Shown: one piece after another, positions 6,816 to 12,643 of the stretch | How positions within the stretch are numbered: position 1 is the first letter of the stretch | How the letters are laid out: every line of letters begins with the position of its first letter | Assembly (NCBI GenBank): GCA_035762175.1 | Contig: DASTPP010000209.1 | Span: 1-12,643 of the forward strand | Length of the DNA: 12,643 nt | Source of the DNA: DASTPP01 sp035762175 | Lineage (GTDB): Bacteria > Myxococcota_A > Polyangia > Polyangiales > Polyangiaceae | Direction of reading: 5' to 3' | Made by a program: the position numbers and the translations under genes | The notes under the pieces: model-generated | Seen by the model: only the letters and a program-made list of their open reading frames with translations | What the model was told of the DNA's origin: nothing | Database searches by the model: none

Positions 6816-6877
6816 ACCTTTCCCCTCGGCCGGCCGGCGGCGCAGTTGCGTCGTTCGGCGCGACACCGCGCCGGCAA
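6816..6877. promoter_or_regulatory. Divergent intergenic region between two unknown genes
   Basis: This 62-bp gap between starts at 6815 (minus) and 6878 (plus) must hold the promoters for both genes. The minus-strand ribosome-binding site occupies its left end. The middle includes GCAGTTGCGTCGTTCGG. No recognisable -35/-10 pair or operator dyad is visible. Confidence 0.3.
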
Positions 6878-7396
6878 ATGTTTCCAACGGCCTCGAACCG
6901 CTTGGCAGGCTCGGCCTTGGCGACCGACCTCGACCGGGTCGCGGCCAAGCTGTTGCCGCTCGTGCCGCCGCGGCTCGCGGCCCCCGGGCCCAAGCCCTTC
7001 GACCTCGTGCGCAAGCTCGCCTCGTCGTTGGGCAACATCGCGCCCAGCCACGCGGACTACCTCCTCCTGCCCGACGATGGGTTCGAGCTCGGCCCGTCGA
7101 CGACCAAGCTGGCGTTGACCTGGCTCTGGGCGACGGGCGCGCAGCAGGGGCGGCCCCCGGCCGCGACGCTCGACCGGCTGGCGCGGCTCGGCGAGCAGCT
7201 CGCCGAGAACGAGCCCGGCGCGTACCTCAACGAGAAAGCGCTCCGAGCGTTCCTTCGGGCTCTCCAGGGTGCCGAGCGCAAGGCGCTGCGCCAGGCCCTC
7301 GAACAGCGCAAAGGCCGGGAGCCTTGGAAGCAGGCCTTCGACGAGGGCTGGGGGCCCTGCCTGGCCCTGGTCGAAGCGCTCACCGGGGCGGGCTGA
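6878..7396 (+). CDS. Hypothetical protein, 172 aa
   Basis: The product starts MFPTASNRLAGSALATDL. It has an alternating helical region (DRVAAKLLPLVPPRL), a less helical middle with YLLLPDDGFELGPSTTKLAL (about residues 68-87) and a helical C-terminal half (LDRLARLGEQLAENEPG, LRAFLRALQGAERKALRQAL, PWKQAFDEGWGPCLALVEAL). No transmembrane segment, signal peptide or recognisable catalytic motif is seen. ATG 6878 was chosen because the open frame further upstream overlaps the divergent gene; the ribosome-binding site is weak, and TTG 6901 is an alternative. It is the last host-side gene before the tRNA-fragment junction and is followed by a strong hairpin. Function is unknown. Confidence 0.65.
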   Translation: MFPTASNRLAGSALATDLDRVAAKLLPLVPPRLAAPGPKPFDLVRKLASSLGNIAPSHADYLLLPDDGFELGPSTTKLALTWLWATGAQQGRPPAATLDRLARLGEQLAENEPGAYLNEKALRAFLRALQGAERKALRQALEQRKGREPWKQAFDEGWGPCLALVEALTGAG

Positions 7397-7410
7397 CCGA
7401 GCGAGGCAAT

Positions 7411-7436
7411 CCCCCGCCGAGCGAAGCGGGCGGGGG
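7411..7436 (+). terminator. Strong GC hairpin after the 6878-7396 gene
   Basis: CCCCCGCC (7411-7418) pairs with GGCGGGGG (7429-7436) around a loop containing the very stable GCGAAGC mini-hairpin (7421-7427). It starts 15 nt after the stop codon, as expected for transcription termination. There is no U-tract on the plus strand, so it is a GC-rich terminator-like structure rather than a canonical intrinsic terminator. Two overlapping palindromes follow (GGGGCGCCCC at 7443-7452 and GCCCCGGCCGGGGC at 7448-7461), then A8. Confidence 0.45.
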
Positions 7437-7636
7437 GCCGCTGGGGCGCCCCGGCCGGGGCCGAAAAAAAAGGTCACGACGGCTCGCTTCGTGCGTCGGC
7501 GTCGATGAAGGCCGCGTCTCGCGCGCGGGCAAGCCGAGGCCCTCGCGCTGTAGCGCTGGCGTGCATGTGCGGGCTCTTGGGGCCCCTACGGCGAGGGCGA
7601 CGGGCTTGGCACCGTCGTCGAACCTCGCGTTCTACC

Positions 7637-7686
7637 TGGTGGGCGCAGCAGGATTTGAACCTGCGACTTCGTCCGTGTGAAGGCCG
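7637..7686 (-). tRNA. 3' fragment of tRNA-Val(CAC), probable phage attachment site
   Basis: On the minus strand the following elements are present in order: anticodon stem CGGCC (7682-7686), anticodon loop TTCACAC with anticodon CAC (7677-7679), stem GGACG (one G-A mismatch), variable loop AAGTC, T stem-loop GCAGG/TTCAAAT/CCTGC (7648-7664), acceptor 3' strand TGCGCCC (7641-7647), discriminator A and encoded CCA (7637-7639). The 5' acceptor partner GGGCGCA, expected near 7706-7712, is absent, and the D arm is not convincing (only GGTAGCG-like sequence remains). The gene is therefore incomplete and unlikely to yield a functional tRNA. A 3' tRNA remnant next to phage genes is the usual product of tyrosine-integrase insertion. 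The orientation places host DNA on the left and the prophage on the right. Confidence 0.8.
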
Positions 7687-7867
7687 AACGCTACCCTTCG
7701 CGAGCCTGAACGAAACGCTGAACAGTGGCTATTTTTGGCTACGAAACCGAGCGGGTCGACACGGCCCGCTTCGGTGCGTTTCGGGCCGCGTCGCCGCCGG
7801 TGGTGGAGCATCGGGTGGAGCGGCCTCGGGACGAAGCCGCAGCCCGGGGTGGCTTCCGGCGGGCCTT

Positions 7868-7893
7868 GGAACCTGGACTGACGTTCAGGTTCC
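7868..7893. promoter_or_regulatory. Perfect 8-bp dyad upstream of first prophage gene
   Basis: GGAACCTG (7868-7875) and CAGGTTCC (7886-7893) are perfect inverted repeats separated by 10 nt. They lie 20 bp before the ATG at 7914. Position and symmetry suit an operator for a dimeric regulator, possibly one of the neighbouring HTH proteins, or a leader hairpin. No cognate protein is known. Confidence 0.45.
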
Positions 7894-7913
7894 GTGCTAG
7901 CTCTTGCTACACC

Positions 7914-8474
7914 ATGCCGTTCCAGTTCAAACCTACCTACACCTTGGCGGAGTGGGCGGAGGTGCTGGGGGTGACCCCCGCCGTGGCCCGGCGCCGGCTG
8001 CGGGAGGCGGGCTTCCCGCCGGCGAAGAGCAAGGGCACGAAGCAGGTCTTCACCCTCGCCGAGCTCAAGGCCCGATGCCCCAAGACGGTCGAGTCGATCG
8101 CCATGGCCGAGGACTTCAAAGAGAAGATGGGGGCCGCCAAGGAAATGATGGATGTCGCGGCCGAAGCCCTCGCGCCCGTCCTCGAGGTGGCCGACTTCGG
8201 CCGCGGCAAGGGTTCCGTCGGCACGTGGCGCGGTGACAAGGCCTCCGGGCTCGAGGCCCTTCAGCGTGCCATCGCTCGCGAGCAGGTCTCGATCACCCGA
8301 GCGTTCGGGCTCGGCGTCGCGCCCGAGCGGACCGAGGACGAGGCGGCCGACGAGCTCGCCGAGAAGTTCGGCGCGAACCGGGAGGCGGTGCTCGCCGCCA
8401 TCCGGCAGGTCACGGGGCCTGCTCGCGAAGCGGCCGAAAGGCTCGGGCTGATCGCCCGTTCAGATTCCGGTTGA
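7914..8474 (+). CDS. Phage winged-HTH (excisionase/MerR-like) DNA-binding protein
   Basis: The 186-aa product has an N-terminal helix-turn-helix: YTLAEWAEVLGVTPAVARRR (residues 9-28), then LREAGFP and a wing-like segment KGTKQVFTLAELKARCP (40-56). This arrangement resembles the MerR/excisionase family. After it come a helical stretch (SIAMAEDFKEKMGAAKEMMDVAAEAL, about 61-86), a Gly/Lys linker and a helical C-terminal half (EDEAADELAEKFGANREAVL). It is the first plus-strand gene after the tRNA remnant, so it could be a phage regulator or a DNA-recognition component of packaging. ATG 7914 was chosen because the HTH begins just after it and the open frame upstream covers the dyad and tRNA junction. 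No clear Shine-Dalgarno is present. A paralogous domain is encoded by the next gene. Confidence 0.75.
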   Translation: MPFQFKPTYTLAEWAEVLGVTPAVARRRLREAGFPPAKSKGTKQVFTLAELKARCPKTVESIAMAEDFKEKMGAAKEMMDVAAEALAPVLEVADFGRGKGSVGTWRGDKASGLEALQRAIAREQVSITRAFGLGVAPERTEDEAADELAEKFGANREAVLAAIRQVTGPAREAAERLGLIARSDSG

Positions 8475-8511
8475 CTTAATCGGCGTCTGTGGTGTCCTCG
8501 GCCTTGGACAC

Positions 8512-8763
8512 GTGCGCGCGGCGGTCGGGACGAAGCAGTTTTACTCGGTCCCCGACCTCGCCCGGCTCGCCGAATTGTCGCGCGACCAGGTGCGCCGGAT
8601 GCTCGAGCGACACGGCTTCTCGCGGCCCGGCGGTCTGCGCACCCGCTGGCTCGTCAGCCACGTCGAGCTGATGGCGAAGTGGCCCGAGCTCGTGCTCTCG
8701 GTCAAGGAAGTGCGGGCCGAGCGCCTGCGCGCCGAGGCCGAGGCCCGGGCCGACGCCGCGTGA
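8512..8763 (+). CDS. Small phage winged-HTH protein, paralogue of preceding gene
   Basis: The 83-aa product is little more than one DNA-binding domain: FYSVPDLARLAELSRDQVRR (residues 10-29), MLERHGFSRPGG, then TRWLVSHVELMAKWPELVLS (44-63) and a charged C-terminal helix (EVRAERLRAEAEARADAA). The layout matches the N-terminus of the 7914-8474 product position by position (aromatic-Tyr-Ser/Thr start, V.R.L....GF turn, [AV]EL.A[RK].P end), so the two are probably paralogues or members of one family. The only in-frame start is GTG 8512, without a visible Shine-Dalgarno. A role as excisionase or small regulator is plausible but unproven. Confidence 0.68.
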   Translation: MRAAVGTKQFYSVPDLARLAELSRDQVRRMLERHGFSRPGGLRTRWLVSHVELMAKWPELVLSVKEVRAERLRAEAEARADAA

Positions 8764-8873
8764 CCTGAGCCCCCGGCAGACCCGAGCGCGCCGCGCCTCC
8801 TCGCCCCTACGACCGGGCCCGGCGCGTTCGGTTCTGCCCGCGGGGCCGCTTGGCTTAGGGCGCACCCTCCCTC

Positions 8874-9053
8874 ATGACCGCCCTCGACCTCGCGAAAATC
8901 GGCTACGAGGCCTACGGCCGGCACGTCGGCTGGAAGACCTTCGACGGGCGCGACATGCCCCGGTGGGACGAGTTGCCCGACCCGACGCGCGACGCCTGGA
9001 AGGCGGCGGCCGAGGCTATCGAAGAGGCCGTGCCGCCGCAGCCGTACTGGTGA
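8874..9053 (+). CDS. Small conserved phage protein, 59 aa
   Basis: The product begins MTALDLAKIGYEAYGRHVGW, continues with FDGRDMPRWDELPDPTRDAW and ends in an acidic helix with Pro-Gln-Pro-Tyr-Trp. Many tailed phages encode short proteins of the form IA.IAYEAY...VGWK...G..MP.WDELP....AW..AA, often near regulatory or packaging genes. From memory of that pattern this is a member; its function is unknown. It is too short to show domains beyond two helices around a Trp/Pro core. The ATG at 8874 has no Shine-Dalgarno. The next gene starts 6 nt after its stop, so the two are probably co-transcribed. Confidence 0.72.
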   Translation: MTALDLAKIGYEAYGRHVGWKTFDGRDMPRWDELPDPTRDAWKAAAEAIEEAVPPQPYW

Positions 9054-9059
9054 AGCCCG

Positions 9060-9290
9060 GTGCCCTCGCTCTCCGGCCCCTGCCCCCGCTGCGGCGCGCC
9101 CGCGATGCGGGTCCTCTACGCCGGCCTGCCCGCCCGCTTCTGCTCGGACGAGGCCTGCAACTGCATGTGGGGCCCGGGCGAGTGGGCGGCCCGCGCCTTC
9201 GGCTTCAACGGCGTGCTCTTCCCCTACGAGGGCTCGTACCTCGCGGCGCTCTGGGCCTGGCTCCGGGCGCCCCTCGAGCTCGGCCCCTGA
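9060..9290 (+). CDS. Small Cys-rich (zinc-ribbon-like) phage protein
   Basis: The 76-aa product begins MPSLSGPCPRCGAPAMRVLY. It has CxxC at residues 8 and 11, and Cys 28, 33 and 35 in CSDEACNCMW, suggesting a four-cysteine zinc site with one spare cysteine. The second half is aromatic (FNGVLFPYEGSYLAALWAWL, about 49-68) and could be a hydrophobic helix, but it is too broken for a sure membrane segment. The GTG start at 9060 is 6 nt after the preceding stop, and its stop is 7 nt before the terminase small subunit start, so it sits inside a compact late-gene string. Function is unknown; zinc binding is inferred from cysteine spacing only. Confidence 0.6.
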   Translation: MPSLSGPCPRCGAPAMRVLYAGLPARFCSDEACNCMWGPGEWAARAFGFNGVLFPYEGSYLAALWAWLRAPLELGP

Positions 9291-9297
9291 CCCGACC

Positions 9298-9861
9298 ATG
9301 ACGACCGAAGCGCCCCCGCCCCCCGCCGACGAGGCCGGGGGCGGAAGTGCGCCCGAGGCGGAAGAGAAGCGCGGCCGGGGCCGGCCCTCGAAACTGACCG
9401 ACGACGTCCGGAAGAAGCTCGGCGCGGCCCTCCGGCGCGGGCACCCGCCCGAGAGCGCGTGCCTCGTCGCGGGCATCGGCTCGTCGAGCTACTACGCCTG
9501 GCGCAAGCAGGGCGAAGAGGACCGAGCTGCCGGGCGAAAGACCGAGCACACCGATTTTCTGGACACGTGCGAGGTCGAGCTCGCGAAGTTCTACGACAAG
9601 CACCTGCGACGCATCGACCGGGCGAGCGCCGGCAAGGGGCCCAAGGCCAAGGCGGGCGAAGAGGTCGGCGGCTACGACGCCCGCCTGTCGCTCGCCATCC
9701 TGGGCCGACGGGCGCCCGAGTACTTCGCCGAGCGCCGGGCCGTCGAGCTGACGGGCAAGGGCGGGGGCCCCCTGCAAGTCGACCTGTCGAAGGCCTCGGA
9801 CGAAGAGCTTGAGCGCATCCTCGCCGGCGGCGACGCCGCTTCAGCTAAGGGCGGCCGCTGA
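9298..9861 (+). CDS. terS: Phage terminase small subunit (putative)
   Basis: The 187-aa product starts with a disordered acidic/Pro-rich tail (1-22) and a basic GRGRPSKL motif (26-33). A helix-turn-helix follows (VRKKLGAALRRGHPPESACL, then GIGSSSYYAWRKQGEED, about 37-75), of the type used by small terminases to recognise the packaging site. After that are a helical oligomerisation-like region (FLDTCEVELAKFYDKHLRRI) and a C-terminal segment with LAILGRRAPEYFAERRAVEL and DEELERIL, typical of phage small terminases. It lies directly upstream of, and overlaps by 53 nt, the large terminase. It should form a ring that binds viral DNA and delivers it to the motor. The ATG at 9298 follows the previous stop by 7 nt. 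A general phage HTH protein is the alternative; the context makes TerS more likely. Confidence 0.78.
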   Translation: MTTEAPPPPADEAGGGSAPEAEEKRGRGRPSKLTDDVRKKLGAALRRGHPPESACLVAGIGSSSYYAWRKQGEEDRAAGRKTEHTDFLDTCEVELAKFYDKHLRRIDRASAGKGPKAKAGEEVGGYDARLSLAILGRRAPEYFAERRAVELTGKGGGPLQVDLSKASDEELERILAGGDAASAKGGR

Positions 9862-11197
9862 GCTCGAGCGACGGCGCCGGGCCCGCGAGCGCGAGTCGCT
9901 CTACGAGTACATCCCGCGGGTCAACCCGCGCTACCAGGCGCCCCGGCACCTCGCGCCCTTCGTCGAGCAACTCGAGCGCTCCTGGCGCGAGCCGGTGCGC
10001 TGCACGGGCCACGCCCCGCCCCGCCACACGAAGACCGACACCGTCTGCGCCTTCATCGCGCAGACCCTGCGCAAGTGGCCGCACAAGCGCTTCGCCTACG
10101 TCAGCTACTCGGCCGATGTCGCCCATAGCAAGTCGAAGAACATCCGCGCGCTGGCCCAGGCCGACGGCCTGCGGCTGCGCGACGACGAGCAGGCGGCCGG
10201 CCGCTGGTCGACGCCCGAGGGCGGCGGCCTGTCGGCCGCCGGCATCGGCGGGCCGCTCACCTCGTTCGGCTTCGACTGGGTCTTCATCGACGACCCGTAC
10301 AAGTGGCGGCAGGACGCCGAGTCGGCGGCCTACCGGCGCACCGTCATCGACTGGTGGCTCTCGGTCGCGCACACGCGCGTGCAGCCCGGCGGCAGCGTCT
10401 TCATCTTTCACACCCGGTGGGTCGAGGACGACCTCATCGGGTTCGTCCACGACACCTACGGCACGACGAGGGACGGCTCGGGCCCCTGGGTCGACGTCGT
10501 CATGCCGGCCGTCAACGAGGCCGGCGAGCCGCTGTGGCCCGAGGGCGGGTGGACGCTCGCGATGCTCGAGCCCCACATGCTCGACGCGTACACCTGGAAC
10601 TCGATCTACCAGGGGCGCCCGGGCCCGCGCGGCGGCAAGCTCTTCCACGCCCCGCACTACTACGACGAGTTCCCGAATTACGGCCGCGACGCCTTCGGCC
10701 TCGACCTCGGGTACACCGACGACACCCTCGCCGACTTCTCGGTCGCGACGAACGGCCGCCTGCACGACGGCCGCATCTACCTCCGGCTCGTCGAGCGCCG
10801 GCAGCTCGAGGCCGACGACTTCGCCGCCGTGATGAAGCAGCTGCGGCGCGACCAGCCGAACGCGCCCTGGCGCATGATCGGGTCGGGCACCGAGAAGGGC
10901 GCGCTCAAGGCGATGTCGAAGCTCGCCGGCTTCCCCGTCAAGTTCGTGCCCGCCGCGGCCGACAAGCTCGTGCGCGCCCTCGGCACCGTCGCCGCCTGGA
11001 ACAAGGGCCTCATCCTCCTGCCGAAGCGGGCCGACTGGCTCGACGAGTTCCGCAAGGAGGTCGCCCGCTTCACCGGCGTGCGCGACCCCAAGGACGACCA
11101 AGTCGACTCGCTCGTCGCCCTCCACGACGAGTTGCTCGGCACGACCCCCGTCGCCGCCTCGGGCCTGCTCTCGATCAACGTCGCCCCCCGCCTGTGA
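9809..11197 (+). CDS. terL: Phage terminase large subunit (packaging ATPase and nuclease)
   Basis: The 462-aa product is the DNA-packaging motor. The N-terminal ATPase has a Walker A-like loop APPRHTKT (residues 69-76) in the place of the usual PPRHGKS, and Walker B WVFIDD (157-162). A coupling-like region includes FIFHTRWVEDDLIG. The C-terminal RuvC/RNase H-like nuclease domain has FGLDLGYTDD (first acidic residue D299) and DPKDDQVDSL (426-435, final acidic pair). The layout fits the putative large terminase family often found in prophages. No ATG lies near the start: TTG 9809, behind a GAAGAG purine stretch, is the only reasonable initiator before the conserved region, which puts the first 53 nt inside terS and suggests translational coupling. 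The stop overlaps the portal GTG (GTGA). No catalytic residue looks lost, although the Gly-Lys-Ser of Walker A reads Thr-Lys-Thr. Confidence 0.92.
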   Translation: MSASSPAATPLQLRAAAELERRRRARERESLYEYIPRVNPRYQAPRHLAPFVEQLERSWREPVRCTGHAPPRHTKTDTVCAFIAQTLRKWPHKRFAYVSYSADVAHSKSKNIRALAQADGLRLRDDEQAAGRWSTPEGGGLSAAGIGGPLTSFGFDWVFIDDPYKWRQDAESAAYRRTVIDWWLSVAHTRVQPGGSVFIFHTRWVEDDLIGFVHDTYGTTRDGSGPWVDVVMPAVNEAGEPLWPEGGWTLAMLEPHMLDAYTWNSIYQGRPGPRGGKLFHAPHYYDEFPNYGRDAFGLDLGYTDDTLADFSVATNGRLHDGRIYLRLVERRQLEADDFAAVMKQLRRDQPNAPWRMIGSGTEKGALKAMSKLAGFPVKFVPAAADKLVRALGTVAAWNKGLILLPKRADWLDEFRKEVARFTGVRDPKDDQVDSLVALHDELLGTTPVAASGLLSINVAPRL

Positions 11198-12643
11198 GCT
11201 TCCTCAGCGCGCTCGCCCGGCCCTTCACGCGCTCGTTCTGGCGGCCCTCCCGGCCCGCCGAGCGGGCCGCCGAGGTCGTGTCGCCGGCGGCCCTCGCGCT
11301 GCCCCCCGGGCCGCCCGCTGGCCCCGCGCCCGGCGCCCTCGCCTCCCCGCAACGCGCCGAGCTCGCCACCACGCGCCGTCGCCGGGAGGGCGACGCCGTG
11401 CTCGTCGCCCACCAGCCGATCCGCGTCCCGGTCTGGGAGGTCGAGCAGGTGCAGGCCGCGCTCGCGCTGCACGAGCAGGGCGACTTCAGCTACTCGGGCG
11501 CGCTCGCCGAGGCGATGCGCCGCTGCCCCGCCATCGAGCCGGCCTTGAAGAAGCGCGTCGACGCCCTCTTCGGCCTGCGCTTCTCGTTCGACCCGTCCGA
11601 CGACGCCCCCCCGAAGCGCGGCAAGACGATCGCCGCGGCCGCCGACAAAGCCTGGACGTACGCGCACCCCGAGCCCGTCCTCAAGCGCCTCCACCGACTG
11701 TCGCTCATGGTCGGCGTGGTGCCCGTGCAGGTCTTGAGCGACCGCGCGTGGTCCTACCGCCTCGACGTCTGGGACCCGCAGTGGCTCCGATTCAACTGGT
11801 CGAGCCGGGCCTACGAGGTCATGACCTCGCAGGGCACGGTCGAGGCCACGACGCCCCGCTGGCGCGTCTACGCGCCCGAGGGCGTCGAGGGCTGGAGCGC
11901 GGGCCTCATCCGGCCGCTCGCGCTCGTGTGGCTCATTCACACGTTCGCCATGCGCGACTGGGCCCGCTGGTCGGAGCGGCACGGCCTGCCCATCCTCGGC
12001 GTGAAGTACCCGATGACGGGCTGGGACGAAGAGGCCCGCGCCCGCTTCGTCGCCGAGATCTACGCGATGGGCCGGCAGGCCGTCATCGGCCTGCCGCAGC
12101 TCGAGGACGGGCTCGGGGCCGCGCTCGAGCTCATCGAGGCGCGCGACCTCGGCTTCGAGGGCTTCGAGCGCCTGATGGGCGTCTGCCGCCTGATGGCGCA
12201 GATCGCCCTGCTCGGCGGCAACCTGACGAGCGAGGTCAAGGGGGGCAGCTACGCCGCGGCGACCGTGCACTCGGACGAGTTCCGGGCGCTGCTGAAGAGC
12301 GACGGCCAGAGCCTCTCGACGTTCCTGCGCGAGGCGTGCTGGGAGCCCTGGGCCGAGGCGCACTACGGCGACGCGCGGCTCGCGCCGTGGGGGTGCTGGG
12401 ACACCGACCCGCCGGCCGACCTCAAGGCCGAGGGCGAGAGCTACAAGGCGCTCGGCGAGGGCATCACCGCGCTCGAGGCGAACGGGCTCGAGGTCGACGC
12501 GCCCGCCTTGGCCGAGCGGTTCAACATCCCGCTCAAGGCCCCGGCCGAGGGCGGCGACGCCGGCGGCGCGGGCATCAAGGCCAGGCAGGTTTACGAGTAT
12601 CACCTGAAGTACGGCCTCCTGACGGTCGACGAGGGCCGTGCGA
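11194..12643 (+). CDS. Mu gp29-like (DUF935) portal protein, C-terminus cut by window edge
   Basis: The frame runs from a GTG at 11194, overlapping the terL stop by 4 nt, to the window edge (483 codons). The N-terminal 55 residues are Pro/Ala-rich and probably flexible. The core has DUF935 signatures: GLIRPLALVWLIHTFAMRDW (residues 237-256), followed by ARWSERHGLPILGVKYP, then QIALLGGNLTSEVKGGSYAA around 336-355 with AATVHSDEFRALLKSDGQSL, all characteristic of the Mu gp29 portal family. Portals form the dodecameric ring at the capsid vertex through which TerL pumps DNA. The visible end (ARQVYEYHLKYGLLTVDEGR) is unlike the portal core; it resembles a motif phages use near the end of portals or in neighbouring head proteins, so the stop is expected soon after the window. 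Head-assembly genes (Mu F-like, protease/scaffold, capsid) are expected downstream. Confidence 0.9.
   Translation, partial: MSFLSALARPFTRSFWRPSRPAERAAEVVSPAALALPPGPPAGPAPGALASPQRAELATTRRRREGDAVLVAHQPIRVPVWEVEQVQAALALHEQGDFSYSGALAEAMRRCPAIEPALKKRVDALFGLRFSFDPSDDAPPKRGKTIAAAADKAWTYAHPEPVLKRLHRLSLMVGVVPVQVLSDRAWSYRLDVWDPQWLRFNWSSRAYEVMTSQGTVEATTPRWRVYAPEGVEGWSAGLIRPLALVWLIHTFAMRDWARWSERHGLPILGVKYPMTGWDEEARARFVAEIYAMGRQAVIGLPQLEDGLGAALELIEARDLGFEGFERLMGVCRLMAQIALLGGNLTSEVKGGSYAAATVHSDEFRALLKSDGQSLSTFLREACWEPWAEAHYGDARLAPWGCWDTDPPADLKAEGESYKALGEGITALEANGLEVDAPALAERFNIPLKAPAEGGDAGGAGIKARQVYEYHLKYGLLTVDEGRA

Larger units (their letters stand above)
7397..7913. other. Gene-free junction region (host/prophage boundary)
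   Basis: About 517 nt without a convincing gene. From left to right it contains a GC-rich hairpin (7411-7436), two overlapping perfect palindromes and an A8 run (7443-7471), roughly 165 nt in which I see nothing specific, the tRNA-Val 3'-fragment (7637-7686), a comparatively AT-rich patch around 7728-7745 (GCTATTTTTGGCTACG), and a dyad (7868-7893) just before the first phage gene. Frames crossing it produce peptides such as GAAGFEPATSSV, a classic artefact of translating tRNA sequence. Confidence 0.6.

Noticed and set aside
7637..7712. Complete tRNA gene
   Set aside because: The 5' acceptor strand GGGCGCA is missing where it should be, and no proper D arm can be drawn, so it is reported as a fragment. 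The loop could be misread as UCA (selenocysteine), but the short variable loop and the stem pairing favour CAC (valine).
7505..7900. Possible small protein containing WAQQDLNLRLRPC or GAAGFEPATSSV
   Set aside because: These peptides are well-known artefacts of translating tRNA sequence; the DNA is the tRNA-Val 3' fragment.
8813..8822. CCGGGCCCGG palindrome between the HTH gene and the 59-aa gene
   Set aside because: A loopless 10-bp GC palindrome is expected by chance at this GC content and has no supporting context.
10777..12603. Long open frame (608 codons) on the minus strand opposite terL and the portal
   Set aside because: Antisense shadow of two genes with clear family motifs. High GC gives few stops in this frame.
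1..12643. CRISPR array, insertion sequence or transposase
   Set aside because: No regularly spaced repeats with unique spacers of suitable length, and no transposase motifs in any frame. The 22-23 bp array at 5721 has only 10-nt gaps.

Overview
The window is very GC-rich and densely coded, with strong third-position G/C bias. Together with the gene families seen, this suggests a high-GC bacterium such as a myxobacterium (Myxococcota, Polyangia-like). No taxonomic marker is present, so this is inference. The window divides into a host-like left part (1 to about 7640) and a phage-derived right part (about 7690 to the end), with a tRNA 3'-fragment at the boundary.

Host part. A truncated minus-strand gene (1-146) is divergent from a tightly packed plus-strand operon (314-5542). 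The operon encodes a 794-aa repeat/helical protein, a small J-domain protein, a GrpE nucleotide exchange factor and an Hsp70 (DnaK-family) chaperone. The first three genes overlap by 4-8 nt. The last gene is separated from grpE by a 33-bp tandem duplication. Together they look like a self-contained accessory Hsp70 machine: chaperone, J co-chaperone, exchange factor and a putative client-binding or scaffold protein. Three features mark it as divergent: an HPPD variant of the J-domain HPD motif, an acidic insertion in the Hsp70 substrate-binding domain, and the dedicated helical partner. A 312-nt gene-free stretch follows (5543-5854). It carries a 26-bp inverted repeat and a three-copy array of a G-run motif at 22-23 bp spacing. 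Next come three unrecognised small genes (5855-6328 plus, 6444-6815 minus, 6878-7396 plus), the last two divergent across 62 bp.

Boundary. After a strong hairpin (7411-7436), the minus strand at 7637-7686 holds the anticodon arm, variable loop, T arm, 3' acceptor strand and CCA of a tRNA with anticodon CAC (valine). The matching 5' acceptor strand is absent. This is the expected scar of site-specific integration into a tRNA gene. Its orientation predicts that the prophage lies to the right and that the intact tRNA lies beyond the right edge.

Phage part. All genes are on the plus strand: two related winged-HTH/excisionase-like proteins, a small conserved phage protein, a small Cys-rich protein, a small terminase subunit, a large terminase with ATPase and nuclease motifs, and a Mu gp29-like (DUF935) portal protein cut off by the window end. 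This is the start of a head-packaging module. No integrase, repressor or replication gene is visible; they would have to lie to the right.
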